From CAYOXD01 sp964407825 (lineage in GTDB: Bacteria > Desulfobacterota > Desulfobacteria > Desulfobacterales > JAFDDL01), in NCBI GenBank assembly GCA_964407825.1, contig CAYOXD010000037.1:1-23659 (forward strand): 23,659 bases of DNA, read 5' to 3'. The position numbers and the translations under genes were made by a program. The notes under the pieces were generated by a model that ran no database searches, was not told where the DNA came from, and was given only the letters and a program-made list of their open reading frames with translations. The number at the start of each line of letters is the position of its first letter. Positions within the stretch are counted from its first letter, which is position 1. Shown here one piece after another: positions 7,525 through 14,885 of this stretch.

Positions 7525-8232
7525 ATGAGCGATCAACTCTACTACTTGATGTCTCTTTTGCCGCCATTGCCTGAATTGGGTCATGCGCCTCCCCTCACCA
7601 TGGAGGAGTTGCTCTCCACTGTTCGGATGGAGACTGTCGAAACGGCCCAGACTTTGGCCGAGGCATTCAATGTTATGGCGCTGGCCCGACAGGCAGCCGA
7701 AAATAACCTGGGGAAGGGGCACTCATGCGAGGCGGCCCCGGCCGCCCATTTCGTCGCACAGGATCTTCCACCGGCTATGGCCGAGCTTTTATCGCAGGTC
7801 GCCGGAGATGAAGATGTGTGGCTCACAGAACTGTGGAGAGAGTGTTTTCGTTATCTCGAAAGGATCGGGGAGGATATCGGTTCTTCTCTGCTGGTGGGCT
7901 GGGCCGAGTGGGAGAGTTCGTTGAGAGAGGGGTTAATGAATGTCCGCCGTAAATCGGCCGGGGTTAGTGCAGCCGGCGGGGAGGCGTCGAATTTGGCCGC
8001 CGCGCGGCACGGCGGGCTCATTGCCGAATGGGCCGCAGCGACCGATCCCCTGGCCGGGGAATGGGTGCTGGACGAGGCCAGGATAAGGTTCATCGATGCC
8101 GGGTCGGCAGGTTACTCCTTCGACATCGACGAACTCGTGGCATATTTCTTAAAACTGGGCCTTCTTCTTCGCCATGCCGCACTGGACCGGGAAGCGGGCG
8201 CCGGGATTATCAGGGAGGTTACGGCGCTGTGA
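7525..8232 (+). CDS. DUF2764 family protein of V-type ATPase operons
   Basis: The 235-aa product opens with MSDQLYYLMSLLPPLPELG, the characteristic start of DUF2764 proteins, which are found between the E and A subunit genes in V-type ATPase operons of spirochaetes, chlamydiae and Bacteroidetes (family knowledge). The rest is a soluble, mostly helical protein with many Leu, Ala and Glu and no membrane segment or catalytic motif. Because this operon type lacks a recognisable subunit C gene, the protein may occupy the place of C (the adaptor between rotor ring and central stalk), but this is inference. I prefer ATG 7525; a GTG at 7513 overlapping the subunit E stop (GTGA) is an alternative adding four residues. 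Its own stop overlaps the GTG start of subunit A, so translation is coupled on both sides. Confidence 0.8.
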   Translation: MSDQLYYLMSLLPPLPELGHAPPLTMEELLSTVRMETVETAQTLAEAFNVMALARQAAENNLGKGHSCEAAPAAHFVAQDLPPAMAELLSQVAGDEDVWLTELWRECFRYLERIGEDIGSSLLVGWAEWESSLREGLMNVRRKSAGVSAAGGEASNLAAARHGGLIAEWAAATDPLAGEWVLDEARIRFIDAGSAGYSFDIDELVAYFLKLGLLLRHAALDREAGAGIIREVTAL

Positions 8233-9959
8233 GCCTGACCGGACGAATCATTACCGTGTATGGGAATATGGTCACCGCGGAAGTGGAGGGCAACGCCCCC
8301 ATCACCCAGAATGCCATCGCATATTGTCACCGCCGTGACGGGGTCAAGCTGATGGCCGAGGTGATCCGCATTCGCGGCCGACTGCTGGATATGCAGGTCT
8401 TCGAAATCACCCGCGGCCTGCGGCGCGGAGATACTGTCGAAGTGACCGACCGGCTGCTTTCCGTTGAGCTGGCCCCGGGGTTGCTGGGCAAAATCTACGA
8501 TGGATTGCAGAACCCGCTTACCCAATTGGCCGAACAAACGGGAAATTTTCTGGTTCCCGGCAGCTACGAGCCGGCTTTGGACCGCACAGCCAAATGGTCT
8601 TTCACGCCGCTGGTCGAGCCGGGCGCCCGGGTGCGCGCGGCGGAGAGCCTGGGCAAGGTGCCCGAAGGCAGCTTTGACCATTTCATCATGGCCCCATTCG
8701 ATCTTAAGGGCGAATGGGAAGTGAAATGGATCGCCCCGGCAGGTGAGTATACCATTGAAGATCAAATCGCCGTCCTGGAACAAAACGGCAATACCCTCAA
8801 GCTCGACATGATCCGCCGCTGGCCCGTCCGAATCCCGCTCGGGGTTTATTCTGAACGGCTGCTGCCTTCGAAGACCTTGACCACCAAACAGCGCATCATC
8901 GACACATTCTTTCCCATCATGCTCGGGGGGACCTGTTGTATTCCCGGACCCTTCGGTTCGGGCAAGACCGTCCTGCAGCAGATCACCAGCCGCCACGCAG
9001 AGGTTGACGTGGTGATCATCGCCGCCTGCGGGGAGCGGGCCGGAGAAGTGGTCGAAACCCTGCGCGAATTTCCCCATCTGCCCGACCCGCGTACCGGGAA
9101 GACGCTCATGGAGCGAACGATCATTATTTGCAACACCTCGAGCATGCCGGTGGCGGCCCGGGAATCCTCGGTATACACGGCCGTGACACTCGGGGAGTAC
9201 TATCGGCAGAACGGGCGCGACGTGTTGCTGCTGGCCGATTCCACTTCGCGCTGGGCGCAGGCGTTGCGCGAAATGAGCGGACGGCTGGAAGAAATCCCGG
9301 GCGAAGAAGGGTTTCCCGCCTACCTTGAAAGCGCCATCGCCCGGTTTTACGAACGCGCCGGGGTGGTCCGGCTGCCGGACGGCCGCACCTCGTCTCTCAC
9401 CATCAACGGCGCGGTGAGTCCCGCGGGCGGCAACTTCGAAGAACCGGTGACACAGAGCACCCTGAAGGTTGTCGGGGCTTTTTTCGGTCTCTCGTACGCC
9501 CGCTCCTATGCGCGCCGGTTTCCGGCCATCGATCCCCTGGAATCGTGGTCTGAATACCAGGGGATTATCGACGGGGACAGGGTCGCATGGGCCCATGATT
9601 TCCTCAAAAAAGGCCGCGGCATATTCGAAATGATGCAGGTGGTGGGCGAGGAAGGAACTTCCATCGATGACTTCGTCGTCTATCTCAAGTCGGAATTTCT
9701 GGATTCGGTTTACTTGCAGCAAAACTCTTTCGACGAGGTGGATGCGGCCTGTCCGCCCGAGCGCCAAAAGGCCCTGTTCGAAAAGGTTGCTGCCATCCTT
9801 CGGCGTTCCTTTGCCTTCGCCGATAAGGAAGCTGCCCGGGACACCTTTTTCAAGTTGACCGAGCAGTTCAAAAACTGGAATTTCGCCGCCTGGGAAAGCA
9901 CATCTATGCAAGCGGCAGAAACCAAAATTGAATCTTTGCTGGCTGAGAATCTTTCATAG
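8229..9959 (+). CDS. atpA: V-type ATP synthase catalytic subunit A
   Basis: The 576-aa protein is the nucleotide-hydrolysing subunit of the V1 head. It has the N-terminal beta-barrel (about 1-65), the non-homologous insert typical of V-type A subunits (about 110-185), then the P-loop GPFGSGKT (240-247), the catalytic segment GERAGE (268-273), Walker B LLLAD (333-337) followed by STSRWAQALREMSGRLEE, and a helical C-terminal domain. All key catalytic residues are present. The start is the GTG at 8229, which overlaps the preceding stop as GTGA and gives the standard N-terminus beginning with Gly-Arg-Ile; the frame stays open further upstream but lies inside the previous gene. GGGAGG (8212-8217) may serve as the ribosome site. 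Subunit B follows after 18 bp. Confidence 0.97.
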   Translation: MSLTGRIITVYGNMVTAEVEGNAPITQNAIAYCHRRDGVKLMAEVIRIRGRLLDMQVFEITRGLRRGDTVEVTDRLLSVELAPGLLGKIYDGLQNPLTQLAEQTGNFLVPGSYEPALDRTAKWSFTPLVEPGARVRAAESLGKVPEGSFDHFIMAPFDLKGEWEVKWIAPAGEYTIEDQIAVLEQNGNTLKLDMIRRWPVRIPLGVYSERLLPSKTLTTKQRIIDTFFPIMLGGTCCIPGPFGSGKTVLQQITSRHAEVDVVIIAACGERAGEVVETLREFPHLPDPRTGKTLMERTIIICNTSSMPVAARESSVYTAVTLGEYYRQNGRDVLLLADSTSRWAQALREMSGRLEEIPGEEGFPAYLESAIARFYERAGVVRLPDGRTSSLTINGAVSPAGGNFEEPVTQSTLKVVGAFFGLSYARSYARRFPAIDPLESWSEYQGIIDGDRVAWAHDFLKKGRGIFEMMQVVGEEGTSIDDFVVYLKSEFLDSVYLQQNSFDEVDAACPPERQKALFEKVAAILRRSFAFADKEAARDTFFKLTEQFKNWNFAAWESTSMQAAETKIESLLAENLS

Positions 9960-9977
9960 CCGATGGAGAGACACTGA

Positions 9978-11312
9978 ATGCGCAAGTACTACACGCGGAT
10001 CGAAAGTATTGCCGGCAACGTCGCCACCCTGAAGGCCGGCGGCGTCGGATATGAAGAACTGGCCATCATCGAAGGGCACTGGGGTAAATCCCTGTGTCAG
10101 GTGATCCGGATTTCCGGTGAGATGGTGACGCTGCAGATTTTTTCCGGAACCAGGGGCATCGGGACCGGGGACCGGGTGAGTTTTCTGGGCTCCTCCATGC
10201 GTTTCAGTTTTTCGGAGAATCTCTATGGCCGGATTTTCTCCGGTTCTGGGGTGCCCCGCGACGAGCGAAGTCCCCTCACAAGCGACCTGGTGGAAGTCGG
10301 AGGCCCCTCGGTGAACCCGGTGGTAAGGCTCATGCCGGACAAAATGATTTCCACGAACATTCCCATGATCGACGTTTTCAACACCCTGGTCGAAGGGCAG
10401 AAACTGCCCATCTTTTCCATACCTGGCGAGCCATACAATGCGGTTTTGGCCCGGATCGCGCTGCAGGCCGAAGCCGATGTGATCGTCTTGGGGGGCATGG
10501 GACTAAAGTACGACGAATACCTCTACTTCCGGAAGATGATCGAGGAAGGCGGCGCCATGTCGAGATCGGTGCTTTTCATCCATACGGCCGCCGACCCCGT
10601 CGTCGAATGCCTGTTGACGCCTGACCTGGCCCTGACCGTGGCCGAGGGATTTGCCGTGCAGGGGAAAAAGGTCCTGGTTCTGTTGACCGATATGACCAAC
10701 TTTTCCAATGCCCTGAAAGAAATCGCCATCACTATGGAACAGATCCCGAGCAGCCGGGGCTATCCAGGCGACCTCTACTCCCAGCTCGCCTCACGATACG
10801 AAAAAGCCGTGGTGTTTGAAAACGGCGGATCGGTGACCATCATGGCCGTTACCACCATGCCGGGCGACGATCTCACGCACCCCGTTCCGGATAACACCGG
10901 CTACATCACCGAAGGCCAATTCTACCTCAAAGGCGGCAGTATCGAACCTTTCGGTTCATTGTCACGCCTCAAACAACAGGTGAACGGAGAGACTCGCGAT
11001 GACCATCGCGCCATCATGGTCAGCTGTATCCAACTCTATGCAAAATGCCGCGAAGCAAGGGAAAAGCGCGCCATGGGGTTCGAAATGTCCTCGTGGGACA
11101 GCAAGCTGTTAAGCTACGGGGAAGCGTTTGAAAATCAGATCATGGACCTGTCCGTCAATATCGGCCTGTTCCCTGCCCTGGACCTTTGCTGGAATATCCT
11201 GGCCGGTTTTTTCGAACCGCATGAAACCGGCATCCGTTCCAGCCTCTGCGACAAGTACTGGCCCAAGGCGGCTGTTTCGACGCAGGGTCAGTCCGGCGAC
11301 AACGGTAATTAG
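9978..11312 (+). CDS. atpB: V-type ATP synthase regulatory subunit B
   Basis: The 444-aa product is homologous to subunit A but, as expected for B, has no functional P-loop: the corresponding segment reads PIFSIPGEPYNAV (144-156), lacking the Lys-Thr/Ser of a nucleotide site. Further family landmarks are the N-terminal barrel (about 1-70), LVLLTDMTNFSNALKE and IPSSRGYPGDLYSQLA in the middle, and NTGYITEGQFYLK near residue 310. B alternates with A in the hexameric head and helps form the catalytic interface. Length is slightly below the usual 430-470 range centre. ATG 9978 is preceded by GGAGAGA with good spacing. Symbols follow V-type (ntpB-like) usage. Confidence 0.96.
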   Translation: MRKYYTRIESIAGNVATLKAGGVGYEELAIIEGHWGKSLCQVIRISGEMVTLQIFSGTRGIGTGDRVSFLGSSMRFSFSENLYGRIFSGSGVPRDERSPLTSDLVEVGGPSVNPVVRLMPDKMISTNIPMIDVFNTLVEGQKLPIFSIPGEPYNAVLARIALQAEADVIVLGGMGLKYDEYLYFRKMIEEGGAMSRSVLFIHTAADPVVECLLTPDLALTVAEGFAVQGKKVLVLLTDMTNFSNALKEIAITMEQIPSSRGYPGDLYSQLASRYEKAVVFENGGSVTIMAVTTMPGDDLTHPVPDNTGYITEGQFYLKGGSIEPFGSLSRLKQQVNGETRDDHRAIMVSCIQLYAKCREAREKRAMGFEMSSWDSKLLSYGEAFENQIMDLSVNIGLFPALDLCWNILAGFFEPHETGIRSSLCDKYWPKAAVSTQGQSGDNGN

Positions 11313-11329
11313 AAGGAACTGCATCGAAC

Positions 11330-11935
11330 ATGGCCGGTAAAATCAAAAAGACCAGGCCTGAGCTACTCAAACAGCGTCGGGACCTTTCGAGATTCGAACG
11401 GTTCTTGCCCACGCTGGTGTTGAAGAAGCAACAGGTCCAGATGGAAATTCTGAAGGTCCGGACCGAGGTCAAGCGGCTCCGGTCGGAAATCGACGCCTGC
11501 CTGGCGGAGATCAATCCATGGGTCGCGCTTTTCAGAGAATCCGTTCCCGGGCCGATAACGGACCTAGCGGCGGTCAAAAAGGTCATTACCGCCGAACGAA
11601 ATGTGGCTGGCGCCGTTCTTCCGGTGTTGAAACACATTGAATATGAAGTGAAGCCTTACAGCCTTTATGCGACCCCGCCTTGGGTGGATGCCGGCATCAG
11701 GGTGATAAAGCAGCTTGTGGAACTGCGTGAGACCATCAGGGTTACGCTCGAGCAGGAGAGACTTCTGCAAATGGAATTGAAAAAGGTTACCCAACGCGTC
11801 AATCTTTTCGAAAAGGTGATGATTCCGAGTGCCAGCGAAAATATTCGCGTCATCAGAATCCAGTTGGCCGAAGAAGAGACCGCGGCGGTGGGCAGGGCCA
11901 AGATCGCCAAGGCCAAATCGGTTGCCGAGGCATAA
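11330..11935 (+). CDS. atpD: V-type ATP synthase subunit D (central rotor shaft)
   Basis: The 201-aa protein has the pattern of V/A-type subunit D: a short basic N-terminus with KKTRPELLKQRRDL, a long N-terminal helix (about 10-60), a variable middle region, and a long C-terminal helix (about 120-200) with the conserved TQRVNLFEKVMIPSASENI segment (residues 154-172). The two helices form an antiparallel coiled coil that rotates inside the A3B3 head. It has no membrane segment. A ribosome site AGAAGGAA lies about 10 nt before ATG 11330. Subunit F, which normally caps D, is absent from the operon. The gene lies between B and I as in other E-DUF2764-A-B-D-I-K operons. Confidence 0.93.
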   Translation: MAGKIKKTRPELLKQRRDLSRFERFLPTLVLKKQQVQMEILKVRTEVKRLRSEIDACLAEINPWVALFRESVPGPITDLAAVKKVITAERNVAGAVLPVLKHIEYEVKPYSLYATPPWVDAGIRVIKQLVELRETIRVTLEQERLLQMELKKVTQRVNLFEKVMIPSASENIRVIRIQLAEEETAAVGRAKIAKAKSVAEA

Positions 11936-11955
11936 TAGATGGGTGAGGAGCGAGT

Positions 11956-13698
11956 ATGATAACCCCTATGAAGAAAGTCATGCTGGCCGGCAGACGCCGG
12001 GATTGCGAAGCGGTGCTTCATCTGCTGCGGGAAACCGGCGTGGTGCACGTGGAACCGGTGCGCCCGGAATCCGTGCAGGTCTCTTGCGAACTGCTTCAGC
12101 AGATCGAAAGGGCGGCGAAAGCCCTTGAGGCGCTCAAAGAATTCGTTCCCGCCGATGGCACTGATGCACCTCAGATCACGGCGGCAGACGCCGTAGAGCA
12201 GGTGGACGCCCACCTCAGCAGACTGGCCCGGCTGCACGACGAAAAAAAGTCGCTGGAGCAGGAGATTGAGCGGCTTTCCCCGTGGGGACGGTTGGGAACG
12301 GATGAGCTGGCCGCACTCGCTGGCGGGGGGATGGAAATCAGTCTTTTTTCCTGTCCCCTTGGCCGTGAAACCTCCATAGAGGCGGAACTGAGCCAAATTG
12401 TCGCCAGGAAAGGCGGTGTTTCTTACGGAGTGGCCGTCTCACGGCAGCCGATTTTATGGGACGATGACGTGACTCCCGTGGACGTGCCGGAACGCGATGC
12501 CGAAGAACTTCGGCAGGCAGTGCTGAATATCGCCCGGGAAGAGAGCGGGATTCGGGAAGCCCTCGGCACACTATCCCTCAAACGCGAGGCCATTCGAGCC
12601 CACTTAAAGGAATTGGAAGATAGTCGGCGATTTTACGAGGTGGAATCGGGCCTGATGAAGGATGGACCCGTTTACGTGTTGCAGGGGTGGGCGCCTGAAC
12701 CGGCGATTCCCGCCCTGCAGGAAGCCCTCAAGGCGAGCGATCATCAAACCTGTTTGCAGATCTTCGATCCGAGGGAAGAAGAACATCCGCCCACCCTGCT
12801 GAAGAATGCCTGGTGGTGCAAATCCATTGAGAGCCTCTATGCGTTGCTCGGCCTTACACCCGGCTACCGGGAAGTCGACATCTCCCCTTTTTTCATGCCC
12901 TTTCTCACTATTTTCACCGCCATGATATTTACGGACGCGGGGTATGGACTGGTAGGGCTGGTGGGGCTGGTGGCGTTCTACAAACCGCTGACGGCTAAAG
13001 GCGTGCGCAGGGACGTTCTCCACCTTTTCATGATTTTATTTTCGGCAGCGTTCGTGTACGGGCTGCTGACCAACTCTTTTTTCGGAACGACCTATTTCAG
13101 ACTGGATTCATTTGACGAAGAAAGCACGCGCGGCCAGAACCTGTTGATGAGGGTCTGTTTTCTTCTCGGCGCGGTCCAGATCAGCATTGCCCACCTTTGG
13201 AAAGTCAGACGCCTTGGGATGGTTCCGGCTTCGCTTGCGCAAATCGGCTGGGTGTGCTTCACCTGGGCCATCTGGGCTCTGGTGAACGTTCTGGTACTGG
13301 GGACACCGGTGCCGCCTTGGATGATTCCCCTGCTCGCGATTGCCCTGGGGTTGATCATCATTTTTACCGCGCCTTCACGCAATATTTTTCTTGGCCTCGG
13401 GAAGGGGTTTGGCGCCGTACTCCACAGCGCCGTCAGTTTTTTTGCCGATGTCATCAGCTACGTCCGTCTCATGGCCGTGGCGCTGGCCACCGGTATTCTT
13501 GCCATGACCTTCAACGGAATGGCCAGGCACATACCGGTGGAAATGGACCTGATCTTCCTGCCGTTCGTTCATACGCTCAATATCGCGCTTTGCCTGGTGG
13601 CGATCTTTGCCCACGGCGTGCGCCTCAACCTGCTGGAGTTTTCAAACCACCTTGGCATGGAATGGAGCGGATCGGAGTACGAGCCTTTTGCAAGGTAG
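11956..13698 (+). CDS. atpI: V-type ATP synthase subunit I (membrane stator, a-subunit homologue)
   Basis: The 580-aa protein begins with a soluble domain (about 1-300) containing coiled segments near 85-110 and 185-225, and ends with a membrane domain (about 310-555) of roughly seven helices. The essential stator arginine is visible in ISYVRLMAVALA (Arg504), and the conserved C-terminal block HGVRLNLLEFSNHLG...YEPF (553-578) is present. Subunit I forms the half-channels next to the K ring and anchors the peripheral stalk. It is on the short side for the family (about 600-660 aa), the reduction lying in the soluble part. ATG 11956 has GAGGAG upstream. An AU-rich 49-nt gap separates it from subunit K. 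The symbol follows V-type naming (ntpI-like), not the F-type atpI. Confidence 0.94.
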   Translation: MITPMKKVMLAGRRRDCEAVLHLLRETGVVHVEPVRPESVQVSCELLQQIERAAKALEALKEFVPADGTDAPQITAADAVEQVDAHLSRLARLHDEKKSLEQEIERLSPWGRLGTDELAALAGGGMEISLFSCPLGRETSIEAELSQIVARKGGVSYGVAVSRQPILWDDDVTPVDVPERDAEELRQAVLNIAREESGIREALGTLSLKREAIRAHLKELEDSRRFYEVESGLMKDGPVYVLQGWAPEPAIPALQEALKASDHQTCLQIFDPREEEHPPTLLKNAWWCKSIESLYALLGLTPGYREVDISPFFMPFLTIFTAMIFTDAGYGLVGLVGLVAFYKPLTAKGVRRDVLHLFMILFSAAFVYGLLTNSFFGTTYFRLDSFDEESTRGQNLLMRVCFLLGAVQISIAHLWKVRRLGMVPASLAQIGWVCFTWAIWALVNVLVLGTPVPPWMIPLLAIALGLIIIFTAPSRNIFLGLGKGFGAVLHSAVSFFADVISYVRLMAVALATGILAMTFNGMARHIPVEMDLIFLPFVHTLNIALCLVAIFAHGVRLNLLEFSNHLGMEWSGSEYEPFAR

Positions 13699-13747
13699 AA
13701 CAGAACTGTTTATTGATTGATTTAATATAAAATCAGGGGGTATTAGC
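13699..13747 (+). promoter_or_regulatory. AU-rich translation-initiation region of subunit K
   Basis: The 49-nt gap before the K gene is strikingly A+T rich in an otherwise GC-rich operon and ends in a strong GGGGG ribosome site 6-7 nt before the ATG. Other gene junctions in the operon overlap or are 17-20 nt. Because the rotor ring needs many K copies per complex, this may be a translational enhancer comparable in role to the one ahead of the c-subunit gene in the E. coli F-type operon; this is inference. A TATAAA within it has no partner -35 box. Confidence 0.4.
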
Positions 13748-14197
13748 ATGTTAAACGTGGGGCATTTGGCAGCAGGGTTGGTTTTGGGCCTTGGCGCGAG
13801 TGGAAGCGCTGCGGGCATCGGCGTAGCCGGAATGGCAGCAGTCGGGGCCTGGGCGGCGGAAGCCAGGGCCGGTCAGAAGTTTTCTTTCCAGTATATGTTC
13901 ATGGTCGCCGCTCCCATCAGCCTGACCCTGTACGCCATGATTCTGATGGACAAAATATTAGCCACTTCCGATGATCCAGCCAGATCCATGCTGGCACTCG
14001 GCGTTGGGGTCGGCGTCGGTCTGTGTGAGGCTGCATCCGCATACTTCATGGGGCTCATCGGTGCCGCTTCCATCCGCTTTCTGCAGGAATCCAAAGGGAA
14101 GGGCTTCGGCATGCTGATCATCACCATAGGCATCATCGAAACAGTTGGCATCTTCGGCATGGTGTTCGGCTTCGTCGTTTTGAAGCATCATAGCTAA
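13748..14197 (+). CDS. atpK: V-type ATP synthase subunit K (proteolipid rotor subunit)
   Basis: The 149-aa protein consists of two fused hairpins, four membrane helices near residues 5-38, 46-68, 82-110 and 120-145, the usual form of V-type K subunits. The fourth helix carries the ion-binding Glu131 in IIETVGIFGMVFGF. By hand alignment with Enterococcus hirae NtpK, Glu139 corresponds to Glu131 and Thr64 to Ser58, but Gln65 corresponds to Leu59 and Gln110 to Met101, so two sodium-liganding side chains are missing. An additional Glu94 lies in helix 3, at a position that is Gly in NtpK. The first hairpin has no carboxylate, as in NtpK. This suggests proton coupling, without proof. It is the last gene of the operon, with ATG at 13748 after a GGGGG ribosome site. 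Confidence 0.94.
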   Translation: MLNVGHLAAGLVLGLGASGSAAGIGVAGMAAVGAWAAEARAGQKFSFQYMFMVAAPISLTLYAMILMDKILATSDDPARSMLALGVGVGVGLCEAASAYFMGLIGAASIRFLQESKGKGFGMLIITIGIIETVGIFGMVFGFVVLKHHS

Positions 14198-14230
14198 AGG
14201 TCGGAATTGAAATAGATCGAAAAAATCGGG

Positions 14231-14259
14231 CCCCGCTCCGCATATTTTACGGTGCGGGG
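14231..14259 (+). terminator. Terminator-like hairpin after the V-type ATPase operon
   Basis: CCCCGCTCCG (14231-14240) pairs with CGGTGCGGGG (14250-14259), 10 positions with one mismatch, around a 9-nt loop, 34 nt after the K stop codon. The 3' side lacks a real T run (TTCGGC follows), so termination efficiency is uncertain. Confidence 0.5.
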
Positions 14260-14334
14260 TTCGGCTATTCCTACCCTTGCTCTCTGTCCTCGGCTACCTG
14301 CCGAATCGAAATCAGATAGATTATCCGGGTTGAC

Positions 14335-14365
14335 GATGACGGCGATTCGTCCTGTGTCAGGTGGG
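14335..14365 (+). repeat. Direct repeat copy 2 flanking the V-type ATPase operon
   Basis: This segment matches the copy at 6511-6539 with 19 identical bases (14337-14355), two extra bases, and then CAGGTGGG. Its right part overlaps the last codons and stop of the minus-strand SHOCT gene (stop 14357-14359), so the repeat is partly coding here but fully non-coding in copy 1. Confidence 0.8.
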
Positions 14366-14629
14366 CCCCTCCGAGAGAATCCGCTTCATTCTGCTAAACT
14401 CTTCCTGGGAGATTTCGCCCCTGGCGAAGCGTGCCTTCAGGATGGCCAGAGAATCACTACGATCCTGGGTCGAGGGGCGTGGCGTCCGCGATGCGGATTT
14501 GAGAACGGCCTTCACCAGATAGACGATGAGGATGATGGTCAGGGCCCAAATCAGCAGGCCCCCGATGCCGCCATGGATGAATCCGCCCCCCATGGCCCGT
14601 GAAAATGGAAAATAAGTGCACCCCCACAT
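14357..14629 (-). CDS. Small SHOCT-domain membrane protein
   Basis: The 90-aa product has a short Gly/His-containing N-terminus (MWGCTYFPFSRAMGGGFIHG), one membrane helix (about residues 22-42), a polar linker, and a C-terminal SHOCT motif (about 60-86: LAILKARFARGEISQEEF then KRILSE). SHOCT is a short helical oligomerisation motif often found at the ends of small bacterial membrane proteins; the biochemical role is unknown. The ATG at 14629 is chosen because GGAAAGGAGAGA precedes it; longer readings upstream lack a ribosome site. It is divergent from the ZraSR-like genes, and a near-consensus sigma-54 promoter lies 70 bp upstream of its start, so it is a likely target of that system and may act in the envelope response to metal stress. 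Cys4 and His19 could touch metal, but this is speculative. Confidence 0.8.
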   Translation of the reverse strand: MWGCTYFPFSRAMGGGFIHGGIGGLLIWALTIILIVYLVKAVLKSASRTPRPSTQDRSDSLAILKARFARGEISQEEFSRMKRILSEGPT

Positions 14630-14698
14630 GATGTTCTCTCCTTTCCGGTGATGGTTCCTGCTGCCGGGGGCCTCCGCCCGGATCCCTTGCCCATTTTG

Positions 14699-14714
14699 TG
14701 CAAGTTGAATGCCA
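14699..14714 (-). promoter_or_regulatory. Sigma-54 promoter of the SHOCT gene
   Basis: On the minus strand the sequence TGGCATTCAACTTGCA matches the -24/-12 consensus TGGCAC-N5-TTGCA at all but one defined position and has the strict spacing between GG and GC. The predicted transcription start is near 14688, giving an untranslated leader of about 59 nt before the SHOCT ATG. A gene for a sigma-54 activator with GAFTGA lies about 2 kb to the right. Confidence 0.75.
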
Positions 14715-14764
14715 TGGGGTCGGCATCGATGGCAAATCGAAAATCCACAGGGCCGACCCCATGG
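14712..14764. repeat. 13-bp perfect inverted repeat
   Basis: CCATGGGGTCGGC (14712-14724) and its exact reverse complement GCCGACCCCATGG (14752-14764) are separated by 27 bp. The left arm abuts the -24 element of the sigma-54 promoter. Arm centres are 40 bp apart, about four helical turns, so a dimeric regulator could bind both on the same face; as RNA it would form a very stable stem. Confidence 0.7.
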
Positions 14765-14775
14765 GACTTGCGGCC

Positions 14776-14787
14776 CTGCCGGGGCAG
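14776..14787. promoter_or_regulatory. Perfect dyad CTGCCGGGGCAG
   Basis: Two 5-bp arms (CTGCC and GGCAG) flank two bases. The centre is about 93 bp upstream of the predicted sigma-54 transcription start, a usual location for an activator site. It may also be chance in GC-rich DNA. Confidence 0.3.
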
Positions 14788-14800
14788 CGCCAATCCAAGG

Positions 14801-14821
14801 CCCCACTATGTGGGGTTTTTT
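14801..14821 (+). terminator. Dyad CCCCACTATGTGGGG followed by T run: terminator or activator site
   Basis: Six-bp arms CCCCAC and GTGGGG enclose a 3-nt centre, followed on the plus strand by six T. As RNA it resembles a short intrinsic terminator, but no upstream plus-strand gene needs one. As DNA the palindrome lies about 120 bp upstream of the sigma-54 start and could be an upstream activator site. Confidence 0.45.
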
Positions 14822-14855
14822 GACCCAATTCGTGCCTACCGATGCGCTTACACTG

Positions 14856-14885
14856 TTTACGAATTACCCAGTTTGGGGGTATGAT
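14856..14885 (+). promoter_or_regulatory. Candidate sigma-70 promoter of the zraSR-like operon
   Basis: TTTACG (14856-14861, 4 of 6) and TATGAT (14880-14885, 5 of 6) are separated by 18 bp. It would start transcription near 14892, about 90 nt before the kinase ATG. Confidence 0.4.

Noticed and set aside
8112..9911. A 599-codon open frame antisense to the V-type ATPase A gene
   Set aside because: It is a by-product of high third-position GC on the opposite strand; the plus strand has all catalytic motifs of subunit A.
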